A stretch of 64,000 nucleotides of DNA from the NCBI RefSeq assembly GCF_007989085.1, contig NZ_BJVJ01000004.1, forward strand, positions 62,001 to 126,000, in the 5' to 3' direction. Position numbers and translations under genes: made by a program. The DNA is from Pseudonocardia sulfidoxydans NBRC 16205. GTDB lineage: Bacteria; Actinomycetota; Actinomycetes; Mycobacteriales; Pseudonocardiaceae. This document shows, piece after piece, positions 44,325 through 52,436 of the stretch (within the stretch, counting starts at the first letter, position 1; each line of letters begins with the position of its first letter). The notes below the pieces were generated by a model. That model saw nothing but the letters and a program-made list of their open reading frames with translations. It did no database searches and had not been told where the DNA came from.

Positions 44325-45089
44325 TCAACTCCGCCGCGTGGAACTGTCCTGCGCGATCTCGTCCACCGTGCGGACGAGCAGGTCGCTGGCACGCTTGACG
44401 TGCTCGGTCAGCCGGGTGCGGGCCGCGTTCGCGTCCCCGCGGCTGATGGCGTCGAGGATCCCGGCGTGCTCCGCCGCGTCCTTCTCGAGCCGGCGGACGT
44501 CGTTGCCCAGGGCGATCCAGGTGAGGTTGCGAGGCACCTTGTGGTGCAGGTTCTCCAGAACCTCCGCGAGGTGCTTGTTGCCGCCCGCCTCGATGATCAC
44601 CAGGTGGAACTCGGTATTCGCCTCGTGCCAGCGGCGCTGGGCCGTCGAGGTGTCGCCGTCGGCCGTCCGCAGGTCCTCGACGGCCACCCGGAACATCGCC
44701 TCGGCCGCCGCCAGCCGCTCGAGCTGCTCCGTGGTGATCAGCTCCGCGGCCGCCGCGCCGGCATGCCCCTGAAGGATCCGGTGGAGCTCGTAGACCTCGA
44801 TGATGTCTCGGGTCGAGGGCAGCCGGACCCGGGCGCCACGGTTCGCGATCAGCTCGACCGTGCCCCGCGCCTGGAGCTGGCGCAGCGCCTCCCGGACGGG
44901 CATCCGGCTGACGCCGAGCTCCTTCGCCACGGCCTCCTGCCGCAGCCACGACCCGGCGGGGATCTCGCCGGCGTTGATCCGCTCCTGGAGTACCGTGACC
45001 AGGGAGTCGACGAGGTCGCGGTCGTTCGCGCGGCGCGGTGTCGAGGCCTGAGCGGAGGCGCTGGCGGTGGCTGTCACCTCGGGCTTCAT
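44325..45089 (-). CDS. GntR-family regulator with FCD domain, paralogue B
   Basis: A 254-residue FadR-subfamily regulator with winged helix (SRMPVREALRQLQARGTVEL) and FCD domain (EFHLVIIEAGGNKHL; AEHAGILDAI). It is nearly a duplicate of the GntR at 21908-22654, including an identical run at the helix-turn-helix/FCD junction (about residues 83-105) and near residues 190-212. ATG 45089 is used. The shared recognition helix suggests overlapping operators; the divergent N-terminal tail and ligand pocket may separate effectors. Confidence 0.9.
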   Translation of the reverse strand: MKPEVTATASASAQASTPRRANDRDLVDSLVTVLQERINAGEIPAGSWLRQEAVAKELGVSRMPVREALRQLQARGTVELIANRGARVRLPSTRDIIEVYELHRILQGHAGAAAAELITTEQLERLAAAEAMFRVAVEDLRTADGDTSTAQRRWHEANTEFHLVIIEAGGNKHLAEVLENLHHKVPRNLTWIALGNDVRRLEKDAAEHAGILDAISRGDANAARTRLTEHVKRASDLLVRTVDEIAQDSSTRRS

Positions 45090-45502
45090 GGATCCAGTCT
45101 ACGTCCCGGCGGATATCGGCCGCCCTGGTGACGCCGGCTCCGACGTCCACGATTGTCTCCCGCTCGACCCAGCACTTGCGTTGATTGGATCCCAAATAGG
45201 CTAGTACGGGTATCGAGCGTCCCTTGGTCACGGCTCACCGCGACCCTCGCCACGCCGTCCCACGGGGAGTTCGACGAGCGTGCCACGCTGCTCGGGTGGC
45301 CGCCGGTGCGGCCCGCGGCTGCTCGTGTCCTTCGGCGCGCGCTGGGTCGGCCCGCTGTGCGCGCAGCTGCTCGACGGGGCGGGACCGGTCGTCTGTGCGC
45401 CCGGTGTGGTGTCGTGGCGGCTCTCGCGGGAAACGCGTCGTACCGGCCGCGCGACGGTGACGGTCGCGGAACGCGTTGGTCGCCTCTCGGCTCAGCGTGC
45501 GG
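45090..45502. other. Intergenic stretch with GGATCC site D and possible CoA-transferase scrap
   Basis: No intact gene. A plus-strand frame near 45305-45400 (LLVSFGARWVGPLCAQLLDGAGPVV) loosely resembles the opening of a CaiB-type CoA-transferase but has no usable continuation. The AT-richer 45175-45205 carries site D. Confidence 0.45.
45175..45202 (+). promoter_or_regulatory. Promoter-like element with GGATCC site D
   Basis: TTGGATCCCAA (45185-45195) has TTGG...CCAA symmetry with an imperfect centre. A plus-strand -10 TAGGCT (45197-45202) with a weak -35 CTTGCG (45175-45180) brackets it. No intact plus-strand gene follows, so this may be a relic promoter or serve the divergent GntR gene. Confidence 0.45.
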
Positions 45503-45997
45503 TCAGGACGATCTTCCCGGCGAGCCCGGCTCCCGGTCCCGTGCCATCCATCCCGGCGTGTCGAACCGCACCGGCTGCGCTCCGACGAGTGTGCGCAGGT
45601 CGCGCTCGAAGCGTTCGAACTCCGTCTGGCCGAGGGTGCGGGCCCAGTTCTCGCGGAGGCCCTCGAAGATCTTCTCGCCTGTGCGCATGACCTCGTTGCC
45701 GAGGGCGGTCACCTGCAGTCGTTTGCGGCGGGCGTCGGCGGGGTCCGGGATGCGTTCCACGTAGCCGCGCTCCTCGAGCACCGCGATGGTCCGCGCCGCG
45801 GACTGCTTGGAGATCGACAGGCGTCGTCCCAGCTCGGAGGCGCTGTCCCCACCTGCGGCGATCGCTCGCATGGCGAAGTCGTGGACGGGTCGGACGTCGG
45901 CGAACCCACGGTGTTCGAGTTCGGTGATCGCGGCGTCGACGAGGATGCGGAAGCCGCCGAGAAGCGAGAGGGCGAGATCCGCGCCTGGGCTCAACAC
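45503..45997 (-). CDS. MarR-family transcriptional regulator
   Basis: A 164-residue winged-helix protein (ASELGRRLSISKQSAARTIAVLEERGYVERIPDPADARRKRLQVT) with flanking dimerisation helices. The ATG is 33 nt from a long inverted repeat (46030-46067) in the divergent promoter region, its probable operator. No intact divergent target follows: only a short broken frame is present at 46085. Confidence 0.9.
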   Translation of the reverse strand: MLSPGADLALSLLGGFRILVDAAITELEHRGFADVRPVHDFAMRAIAAGGDSASELGRRLSISKQSAARTIAVLEERGYVERIPDPADARRKRLQVTALGNEVMRTGEKIFEGLRENWARTLGQTEFERFERDLRTLVGAQPVRFDTPGWMARDREPGSPGRSS

Positions 45998-46029
45998 AGT
46001 CGCAGATTACGGGAGAGGGCTGGACAGAC

Positions 46030-46067
46030 GACAGTCTGGGTGTCTATTTTTCGACACCCAGGCTGTC
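46030..46067. promoter_or_regulatory. Inverted repeat operator of the MarR regulator
   Basis: Arms GACAGTCTGGGTGTC (46030-46044) and GACACCCAGGCTGTC (46053-46067) pair at 14 of 15 positions around an AT-rich 8-nt centre (TATTTTTC). Its position just upstream of the MarR gene fits autoregulation. Confidence 0.75.
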
Positions 46068-46084
46068 GAACTGAGGAGCATCTC

Positions 46085-46243
46085 ATGCTGTCGACCGTGG
46101 ACGCTGCCGGCGTGCCGGGCGTCGCGCCGGGTGGCCCGAGGGCGGCTGGACGAGGTGCGGCTCGAAGGCGTGGGCCACGTCGTCGCGATAAGTGCGTCCG
46201 AGAGACCGACAAGCGTGATCCGACGGTTGCAGCCTCGACGAAC
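46085..46243 (+). pseudogene. Truncated divergent target of the MarR regulator
   Basis: GAGGAG precedes an ATG at 46085 (MLSTVDAAGVPGVAPGG), in the usual place of a MarR-controlled gene. After about 18 codons the coding character passes to another frame (RLDEVRLEGVGHVVAIS) and stops. The product family is not recognisable. Low confidence. Confidence 0.4.
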
Positions 46244-46259
46244 CAACTTTTGAAAGTTG
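46244..46259. promoter_or_regulatory. GntR-type operator palindrome
   Basis: CAACTTT-TG-AAAGTTG, perfect 7-bp arms around 2 bp, in an AT-rich patch 34 nt upstream of the GntR start at 46294. Probable autoregulatory site. Confidence 0.6.
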
Positions 46260-46293
46260 CGTGTGTCTTCTTATGTCGGGTACGTTTTCGCCC

Positions 46294-46989
46294 ATGGCGA
46301 GGCGAGGCGGCTCCGTGACCCGGGCCGAAGGGGTGTACGACCAGCTTCGCGCGGACATCTTCACCGCTCGCCTGCGACCGGGTCAGCGCCTGAAGTTCCC
46401 GGAGCTGTGCGCCACCTACGAAACGAGCGTCGGCCCCCTTCGCGAGGCGTTGACCAAGCTGACCTCGGAGCGGCTGGTCACGCTGCAGCCGCACCTCGGT
46501 TACACGGTGGCCGCCCTGTCGGCCGACGAGCTCACCGATCTCACGGCGGTGCGCGTGGACATCGAGGGGCTCGCCTTCCAGCAGGCCATGGTGAACGGCG
46601 GGGACTCCTGGGAGTCCGAGGTCGTCGCGACCCATCACCTGCTCGCCCTGCGGGAGCGTGAGATCGCGGCACGCGGCCGAGGCGACGCGTGGTTCCTCGC
46701 CCACGAGGCCTTCCACGCGGCACTGGTCTCGGGATGCGGCAACCGCAGGCTCGTGGAGATCACCGCCGGTCTGCGGGCGGAGACCGAGCTCTATCGCCGC
46801 TGGGCCGCTCCGTTGCTCGAGGAGCACGATCGCGACCCTGCGGTCGAACACCAGCGGCTCGTCGACGCGGCGTTGAGTCGCGACGTCGAGCGCGGGGTCG
46901 GGCTCCTGCGCGACCACATCGCCTACACCACTCAGATGCTGCTCCGGCAGCTCCTTCTCGCCGACCCTGCGGTCACCGGCGAGGGCTGA
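46294..46989 (+). CDS. GntR-family regulator (third, distinct)
   Basis: A 231-residue FadR-type protein with the winged helix (GVYDQLRADIFTARLRPGQRLKFPELCATYETSVGPLREALTKL) and FCD helices (HEAFHAALVSGCGNRRLVEIT, HQRLVDAAL). It is clearly different from the paired GntR regulators A and B. ATG 46294 is used; ATG 46273 is also possible. It lies 147 nt ahead of the ferredoxin gene that begins the 12-gene catabolic operon and could control it. Confidence 0.88.
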   Translation: MARRGGSVTRAEGVYDQLRADIFTARLRPGQRLKFPELCATYETSVGPLREALTKLTSERLVTLQPHLGYTVAALSADELTDLTAVRVDIEGLAFQQAMVNGGDSWESEVVATHHLLALREREIAARGRGDAWFLAHEAFHAALVSGCGNRRLVEITAGLRAETELYRRWAAPLLEEHDRDPAVEHQRLVDAALSRDVERGVGLLRDHIAYTTQMLLRQLLLADPAVTGEG

Positions 46990-47136
46990 ACCGACCGACC
47001 GACGCCACAGCACTGATCCGCGGGCCGGCCACCGGCCCCGCGCCGAGCATCGCCGCTCGACCGGTCCGAGGCCTGTCGTGCGGTACCGCGGAGCACGCGC
47101 GTGCCCGCGTCCCAGACGAGCCTGTGAGGAGTCGCC

Positions 47137-47325
47137 GTGAGACTGACGATCGACCGGGACCGCTGTGAGGGCTACGGACTCTGCGCCGACTCGGCGCCCG
47201 AGCTCATGCACCTCGACGACGACGGCGAACTGGTCCTCGACCACGAGGACGTCCCCGCCCCGTCGAGCGCGGCCGCCGAGACCGCGGTGCGGGTGTGTCC
47301 GGTAGCCGCGTTGAGGGCCGACTGA
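47137..47325 (+). CDS. [3Fe-4S] ferredoxin
   Basis: A 62-residue ferredoxin with the P450-partner type motif C-EGYGL-C ... C-PV: cysteines 10, 16 and 54, and Tyr/Gly in place of the fourth ligand. It passes electrons from the adjacent reductase to P450. GTG start with GAGGAG upstream. Its stop and the start of the reductase gene overlap (TGATG). Confidence 0.92.
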   Translation: MRLTIDRDRCEGYGLCADSAPELMHLDDDGELVLDHEDVPAPSSAAAETAVRVCPVAALRAD

Positions 47326-48500
47326 TGGTCCGGCAGCGGGTCGTCGTCGTCGGTGCTTCGATCGCCGGCGTCACCGTGGTGGACGAGTTGCGGCGCCGCG
47401 GGTTCACCGGTGAGCTGACCCTGGTCGGGGACGATCCGCATCCCGCGTACAACCGGCCCGCCCTGTCGAAAGGGTTCCTGTCCGGCACGGACACCCTGGC
47501 GAGCATCACGCTCCCGGCGCTGTCGTGCGAGGTCGACCAGCGGATCGGGGCAACTGCGATCGGGCTCGACACCGATCGCAGGGAGGTCCTTCTCGCGGAC
47601 GGAGACCGCCTCCCGTTCGGTCGCCTCGTGATCGCCACCGGTGCCCGCGCGCGGACGATGACGGATCTCGGTGCCGCCGACCCCGGTGCCGAGGAGTCGA
47701 CCTTCCGCGACGTGGCCGACGCCCGCGACCTGCGAGACCGCCTGGTCGATCGGCCGCGGGTGGTGATCGTCGGTGCCGGGATCCTCGGAATGGAGCTGGC
47801 CTCGACCTGTGCGGCAGCTGGGTCCGCGGTGACCGTCGTCGACCGGCAACCGCCGCTGCGGGCCCAGCTGGGGCGCTTCCTGTCCGATCTGGTGGTCGAG
47901 GCGGCGACGGCCCACGGCGTGACGCTCGCCCACCACCCGGCGGGGGTGCGGCTGCGGGGGAGCGGGACCCCCGCCGCCGAGCTGGCCGACGGTCGCCGGT
48001 TCGACGGTGATCTGGTGATCTCGGCGGTGGGTTGCCGGCCCGACGTCGAATGGCTGGCCGGATCCGGTTTGGTCACCGACGGCGATCTCCGGATCGACGA
48101 CCGGTGCCGAGTCGCTGCGGGCATCCTGGCGGCCGGAGATGTCGCCGCGTTCCCCGGTGATCACGGACATCGGCGGACACCGTGGTGGACCAGTGCCCTC
48201 GACCAGGCGCGTACCGCCGCCGCGACCCTGCTCGACGACGACGCGGGGGCGCCCCTGGTGCCGTCCCCGTACTTCTGGACCGAACAGTTCGGGATCACCC
48301 TTCGGGTCTGCGGGCCCCTTCCGGTGCGCGGCAGACCGACCGTGGTCGCCGGTTCGCCCGCGGAAGGGCTGCTCCTCACCTGGCCGGATGGCCGCGATGG
48401 CGCGACCGCCGCCGCGGTGAACCGGCGGATCCCGATCTCGCGCCTGCGGGCCCTCACCCGAGCCACACCCAGCGACCCACCGATGGAGGCACGGCGATGA
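47325..48500 (+). CDS. NAD(P)H ferredoxin reductase (FAD-dependent)
   Basis: A 391-residue pyridine-nucleotide-disulfide-oxidoreductase-fold flavoprotein: FAD GASIAGVT near residue 10, YNRPALSKGFL typical of ferredoxin/rubredoxin reductases, NAD GAGILGMELA near residue 151, and ILAAGDVAAF near residue 270. It provides reducing equivalents to the ferredoxin and thence to the P450 encoded next. It overlaps both neighbours by a few bases. Confidence 0.93.
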   Translation: MVRQRVVVVGASIAGVTVVDELRRRGFTGELTLVGDDPHPAYNRPALSKGFLSGTDTLASITLPALSCEVDQRIGATAIGLDTDRREVLLADGDRLPFGRLVIATGARARTMTDLGAADPGAEESTFRDVADARDLRDRLVDRPRVVIVGAGILGMELASTCAAAGSAVTVVDRQPPLRAQLGRFLSDLVVEAATAHGVTLAHHPAGVRLRGSGTPAAELADGRRFDGDLVISAVGCRPDVEWLAGSGLVTDGDLRIDDRCRVAAGILAAGDVAAFPGDHGHRRTPWWTSALDQARTAAATLLDDDAGAPLVPSPYFWTEQFGITLRVCGPLPVRGRPTVVAGSPAEGLLLTWPDGRDGATAAAVNRRIPISRLRALTRATPSDPPMEARR

Positions 48501-49678
48501 CGCCGACCCTGACCCCGCACTCCGACGTCGACCTGTTCGCCGACCCTGTGCTGGAGGACCCCTATCCCACCTACCGCACGCTGCGGGACCTGGGCGGCGC
48601 CGTCCACCTCGCCCGGCTCGACGCGTGGGCGCTGACCCGCTACGACGCCGTCCGCGGGGCGCTCGGCGACTGGCAGACCTTCTCGTCGTCGGCGGTGGCG
48701 CTCAACGAGCCGGTCAACGAGATGCTGGTCGGCACTGTCCTGGCCGCCGACCCGCCCGAGCACGACGTGCTGCGTTCGGTCCTCGCCGACCGGCTCGGGC
48801 CCCGCGCCGTCCGGAGCCTGCAGGCGGACATCGCCACCCGGGCCGAGGCGCTGGTCGAGGAGGTGGTGGCGAGGGGCGAGTTCGACGCCGTGACCGACCT
48901 GGCCGCGGCGTTCCCGTTCGCGGTGGTCTTCGACCTCATCGGGCTGCCCGACGACGCCAGGCCGAACATGCTCCGCTGGGCGGACGCGACGTTCAACGTC
49001 TGCGGGCCGATGAACGACCGCACCGCGGGCGGCCTGCTGGTCGTCCAGGAGATGTTCGAGTGGGTGGCCACCCTGAAGGCGGGCGACCTCCTGGACGGCA
49101 GCATGGGCAGGGCGATCTTCGAAGCGGCCGAGGCCGGGCGGATCCGGCCCGAGTCGTGCATCCCGCTGCTCGCCGCGTACGCCACGGCGGGGATGGACAC
49201 CACGATCAACGCGATCGCCAACGCCGTGCACCTCTTCGCGCAGCACCCCGACCAGTGGGATCTCGTCCGCGCGGATCCGGCGCTGTTGCCCGGCGCCTTC
49301 AACGAGGTGCTCCGCTTCGACGCACCGGTCCAGGTGTTCGGCCGCCGCACCACCAGGGTGGTCGACGTCGAGGGGACGGAGATCCCCGCGGACTCCCAGG
49401 TCCTCCTGCTCTACGGGTCGGGGAACCGCGACGAGCGGCACTACGCGGATCCCGACCGGTTCGACGTGACCCGGGCGCCCGTCGACCACCTGACCTTCGG
49501 CTACGGCACGCACGGGTGCGCGGGCCAGGCGCTGGCCCGGCTCGAGGCCCACGCCGTGCTCGGCGCCCTCGCCGCCCGAGTGCACCGTCTCCACGTCGGC
49601 GAGCCGAAGCGCCATCTCAACAACGTGCTGCGCGGGATCGAGTCGCTCCAGGTCCACGGTGTGGAGCTCGACCGGTGA
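48497..49678 (+). CDS. Cytochrome P450
   Basis: A 393-residue soluble bacterial P450. I-helix AGMDTT (231-236), ExxR as E270-VL-R273, and the heme loop FGYGTHGCAG with Cys341 as ligand. The Met in the I-helix in place of the usual small residue and His may shape the oxygen site. Together with the ferredoxin and reductase it forms a complete three-component system that hydroxylates or O-demethylates the substrate. ATG overlaps the preceding stop. Confidence 0.94.
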   Translation: MTPTLTPHSDVDLFADPVLEDPYPTYRTLRDLGGAVHLARLDAWALTRYDAVRGALGDWQTFSSSAVALNEPVNEMLVGTVLAADPPEHDVLRSVLADRLGPRAVRSLQADIATRAEALVEEVVARGEFDAVTDLAAAFPFAVVFDLIGLPDDARPNMLRWADATFNVCGPMNDRTAGGLLVVQEMFEWVATLKAGDLLDGSMGRAIFEAAEAGRIRPESCIPLLAAYATAGMDTTINAIANAVHLFAQHPDQWDLVRADPALLPGAFNEVLRFDAPVQVFGRRTTRVVDVEGTEIPADSQVLLLYGSGNRDERHYADPDRFDVTRAPVDHLTFGYGTHGCAGQALARLEAHAVLGALAARVHRLHVGEPKRHLNNVLRGIESLQVHGVELDR

Positions 49679-50382
49679 CCGGGCTGTGGGACATGACCTG
49701 GACCCAGGTCGAGACCTATCTGCGTGACGACGACCGGGTCGTGGTGCCGCTGGGCTCCACCGAGCAGCACGCGCACCTTTCGCTGGGCACCGACGCCATC
49801 CTGTGCGAGCGGGGCGCGGTGGAGGCGGCGGCACCGGAGGGGGTGCCGGTCCTGCCGGTCCTGCCGTTCGGGCTCACTCCGACGTTCAGCGCCTACCCCG
49901 GCACCGTCAGCCTGCGGATGACGACCTACCTCGCGCTGCTCGGCGACCTGCTCGACTCCCTGTACACCCAGGGTTTCCGGCGGATCGTGCTGCTGAGCGG
50001 GCACGGCGGCAACGCGCCCGCCCAGCAGTTCGGTCAGGAGTGGAACGCCGGCCGCCCGGATGCGGAGGTGATGTTCCACGGCTGGTACACCGATCCGCGG
50101 ATCTGGTCACTGGCCACCGGGCTGGCCGAGGCGGGGCACGCCTCGTGGGTCGAGAACTTCCCCGCCTCGCGCGTCGACGGCGTCGAGACACCGGCGGGCG
50201 GCAAGCCGCTGGTGCCCCCGTCCGCGCTGCAGGGCGCCACACCCGAGCAGGTCAAGGAGCTGCTCGGCGACGGGTCCGCGGGCGGGGCCTACCACCTCGA
50301 CGGCGGTGAGGCCGACACCGTGTGGAACGCCGCCGTCACCCTGCTGCGCGAGCGGCTGACATCCGGCTGGCATGGCCGATGA
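49675..50382 (+). CDS. Creatininase-family amidohydrolase
   Basis: A 235-residue protein of the creatininase fold: metal residues in VPLGSTEQHAHLSLGTD (Glu30, His32/34, Asp40), GTVSL, and SGHGGN (His110). Family members open cyclic amides, deformylate or act in cofactor synthesis (for example MftE in mycofactocin processing). It starts within the P450 stop (GTGA). A lactam or amide intermediate is possible, but the role in this pathway is unknown. Confidence 0.86.
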   Translation: MTGLWDMTWTQVETYLRDDDRVVVPLGSTEQHAHLSLGTDAILCERGAVEAAAPEGVPVLPVLPFGLTPTFSAYPGTVSLRMTTYLALLGDLLDSLYTQGFRRIVLLSGHGGNAPAQQFGQEWNAGRPDAEVMFHGWYTDPRIWSLATGLAEAGHASWVENFPASRVDGVETPAGGKPLVPPSALQGATPEQVKELLGDGSAGGAYHLDGGEADTVWNAAVTLLRERLTSGWHGR

Positions 50383-50401
50383 ACCGAGAGGAACGACAGC
50401 G

Positions 50402-50689
50402 ATGAGCGTGCTGGAACTGGCGACGATGCGGGCCCGCGAGGGGCACGGTGATGCCATGGCCGAGGCCCTGCCCATGGCGCTGAAGGTCGTTGCGGAGGCC
50501 GAGGGATGCCTCGAGACCGGCGTTCTGCGGTGCGTCGAGCGCCGCGACGAGTTCGTGCTCCGCATGCGGTGGACCGAGGTTGCCGCACACGAGGCCTTCC
50601 GCGACTCGACCGACTTCCCGCGGTACCGGGCGATCTTCGCCGACCACCTCGCCGAGGTGGTCGGGTTCGCGCACTACACCGAGATCTGA
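50402..50689 (+). CDS. ABM-domain (antibiotic biosynthesis monooxygenase-like) protein
   Basis: A 95-residue ferredoxin-like alpha/beta protein: VLELATMRAREGHGDAMAEALP, EGCLETGVLRCVERRDEFVLRMRW, and AFRDSTDFPRYRAIFADHL. ABM proteins form dimers and act as cofactor-free monooxygenases on phenolic or quinol substrates, or simply as binding proteins. GAGAGGAACG precedes the ATG. It sits in the middle of the ring-degradation operon. Confidence 0.82.
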   Translation: MSVLELATMRAREGHGDAMAEALPMALKVVAEAEGCLETGVLRCVERRDEFVLRMRWTEVAAHEAFRDSTDFPRYRAIFADHLAEVVGFAHYTEI

Positions 50690-50703
50690 GAGACGGAGAC
50701 ATC

Positions 50704-51555
50704 ATGCGAGTAGCCACCATCCGCACGGACGACGGACTGCGGGCGGTCCGCGTCGACGGCGCCGAGCTGGTGGTCCTGCCCTACGCCGACGTGCGGCAGC
50801 TGGTCGCATCGGGGGAGGACTGGGCGCAGCGCGCCGCCGGGGAGGACGGCGCCCGGCTCGACCTGGCCGATGCCGACTTCGCACCGGTGACCCCGATGCC
50901 GGAGAAGGTGATCTGCGTCGGCCTCAACTACGGCAGCCACGCGGCGGAGGCGAGCCTCGCCCTGCCGGAGCACCCGGTGCTGTTCGCCAAGTACGGGCGC
51001 AGCCTGATCGGGGCGAACGACGACCTGGCCATCCCGGCCGCCTCGCAGCAGGTCGACTGGGAGGTCGAGCTCGGCGTCGTCATCGGCAGGCCCGCCCGCA
51101 ACGTGAGCGAGGCCGACGCCGAGGCCTACGTCGCCGGCTACACGATCGTCAACGACGTGTCGATGCGCGACTGGCAGCTGCGCACGTCACAGTTCCTGTC
51201 GGGCAAGACCTTCGAGGCGTCCACGCCCGTCGGCCCGTTCCTGGTGACCCCCGACGAGGTCGACCACGCCCGGTCACTGCGGATGGAGCTGTCCGTGGAC
51301 GGCGAGGTGCGACAGGCCGCCTCGACCGCGGAGATCCACTTCTCGGTCCCGCAGATCATCTCCTACATCAGCACGATCATCACCCTGATGCCCGGTGACC
51401 TGATCGCGACGGGAACCCCGGCCGGGGTCGGGCACTGTGCCGACCCGCCGTCCTACCTGACGCCGGGCAGGACGCTGAGCTGCACCATCGAGGGTCTCGG
51501 TGCGCAGACCAACCGCTGCGTGGCGGCCGCTCACGACGTGCTGCAGGCCGTCTGA
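50704..51555 (+). CDS. Fumarylacetoacetate-hydrolase-family protein 1
   Basis: A 283-residue FAH-fold enzyme. Conserved blocks are KVICVGLNYGSHAAE, VDWEVELGVVIG (metal-binding Glu), GYTIVNDVSMRDWQ, GKTFEASTPVGPFLVTPDE, and the terminal GDLIATGTPAGVG. Such enzymes hydrolyse acylpyruvates or hydrate/decarboxylate ring-cleavage products. AGACGGAG lies before the ATG. A second FAH protein occurs later in the same operon. Confidence 0.92.
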   Translation: MRVATIRTDDGLRAVRVDGAELVVLPYADVRQLVASGEDWAQRAAGEDGARLDLADADFAPVTPMPEKVICVGLNYGSHAAEASLALPEHPVLFAKYGRSLIGANDDLAIPAASQQVDWEVELGVVIGRPARNVSEADAEAYVAGYTIVNDVSMRDWQLRTSQFLSGKTFEASTPVGPFLVTPDEVDHARSLRMELSVDGEVRQAASTAEIHFSVPQIISYISTIITLMPGDLIATGTPAGVGHCADPPSYLTPGRTLSCTIEGLGAQTNRCVAAAHDVLQAV

Positions 51556-52436
51556 TGGGCGCCCCGGTCATCCGCGAGATCGGCCACGTCTCGCTGCGGG
51601 TCCGTGACCTGCCTGCGGCTCAGGACTTCGCCGCCGGCATGCTTGGTCTGCACGTCCGCGAGCGGACCGAGGACGAAGCCTGGTTCGCCCTCGGGGCGGG
51701 ACATCACGCCCTGCACTACCGCGCCGCGGACGAGGACGCACTCGACCACGTCGGGCTCGTCGCTTCGGACGCCGACGCCCTCGCCGAGGCCCGCAAGCGC
51801 GTCGAGTCCGCGGGCCTTCGGATCCTGCAGGACGGGCCCCTGAGCCACGGCGTCGAGGACGGGTTCGCCTTCACCGACGAGTTCGGGTTCGTCTTCGAGA
51901 TCTACAGCCGGATGGTGCAGACCACCCCTGCGCCGCCGACCGCCGCGCTCCGCCCGACCCGCTTGGGGCACTTCAACTTCTTCGTCCCCGAGCCGCGGCG
52001 GATGGAACGGATGCTGGTCGAGCTCTTCGACTTCCGGGTGTCCGACCGGATCGAGGAGGGCGTGTTCCTGCGCTGCAACGTCGACCACCACGGCATCGGG
52101 GTCTTCCCGGGTCCCGGGCAGATCCACCACTGTGCCTGGGAGTACCCGACGATCGTCGAGGTCGCCGCGATCGCCGACCTCGTCGACGCGCGCGGCGAGA
52201 CGGTGCTCTGGGGCCCGCTGCGCCACGGCATGGGCCGCAACATCGCCACCTACGTCCAGGAGCCGAGCGGTCTGGTCCAGGAGTTCTACTGCGACATGGA
52301 GCGCATCTACGACGACGAGGCGCACACCCCGGGCGAGTGGACCTTCGACGGGCACAAGTGGGTCAGCCTGTGGGGCCCGCACCTGACGCCGGAGGGCTTC
52401 TCCGAGCTGGGGTTGCCGCCGGGGACGCGCACATGA
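51555..52436 (+). CDS. VOC-family extradiol-type dioxygenase
   Basis: A 293-residue two-module vicinal-oxygen-chelate protein, length and pattern of catechol 2,3-dioxygenases. Module 1 opens IREIGHVSLRVRDLPAAQDFAAGMLGL; module 2 opens LGHFNFFVPEPRRMERMLVE, followed by QIHHCAWE and a terminal EFYCDME. His (LGHF), His (IHHCAW) and Glu (FYCDME region) fit the 2-His-1-carboxylate Fe(II) site. It likely cleaves a catechol or hydroquinone ring. Translationally coupled to the FAH gene. Confidence 0.88.
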   Translation: MGAPVIREIGHVSLRVRDLPAAQDFAAGMLGLHVRERTEDEAWFALGAGHHALHYRAADEDALDHVGLVASDADALAEARKRVESAGLRILQDGPLSHGVEDGFAFTDEFGFVFEIYSRMVQTTPAPPTAALRPTRLGHFNFFVPEPRRMERMLVELFDFRVSDRIEEGVFLRCNVDHHGIGVFPGPGQIHHCAWEYPTIVEVAAIADLVDARGETVLWGPLRHGMGRNIATYVQEPSGLVQEFYCDMERIYDDEAHTPGEWTFDGHKWVSLWGPHLTPEGFSELGLPPGTRT

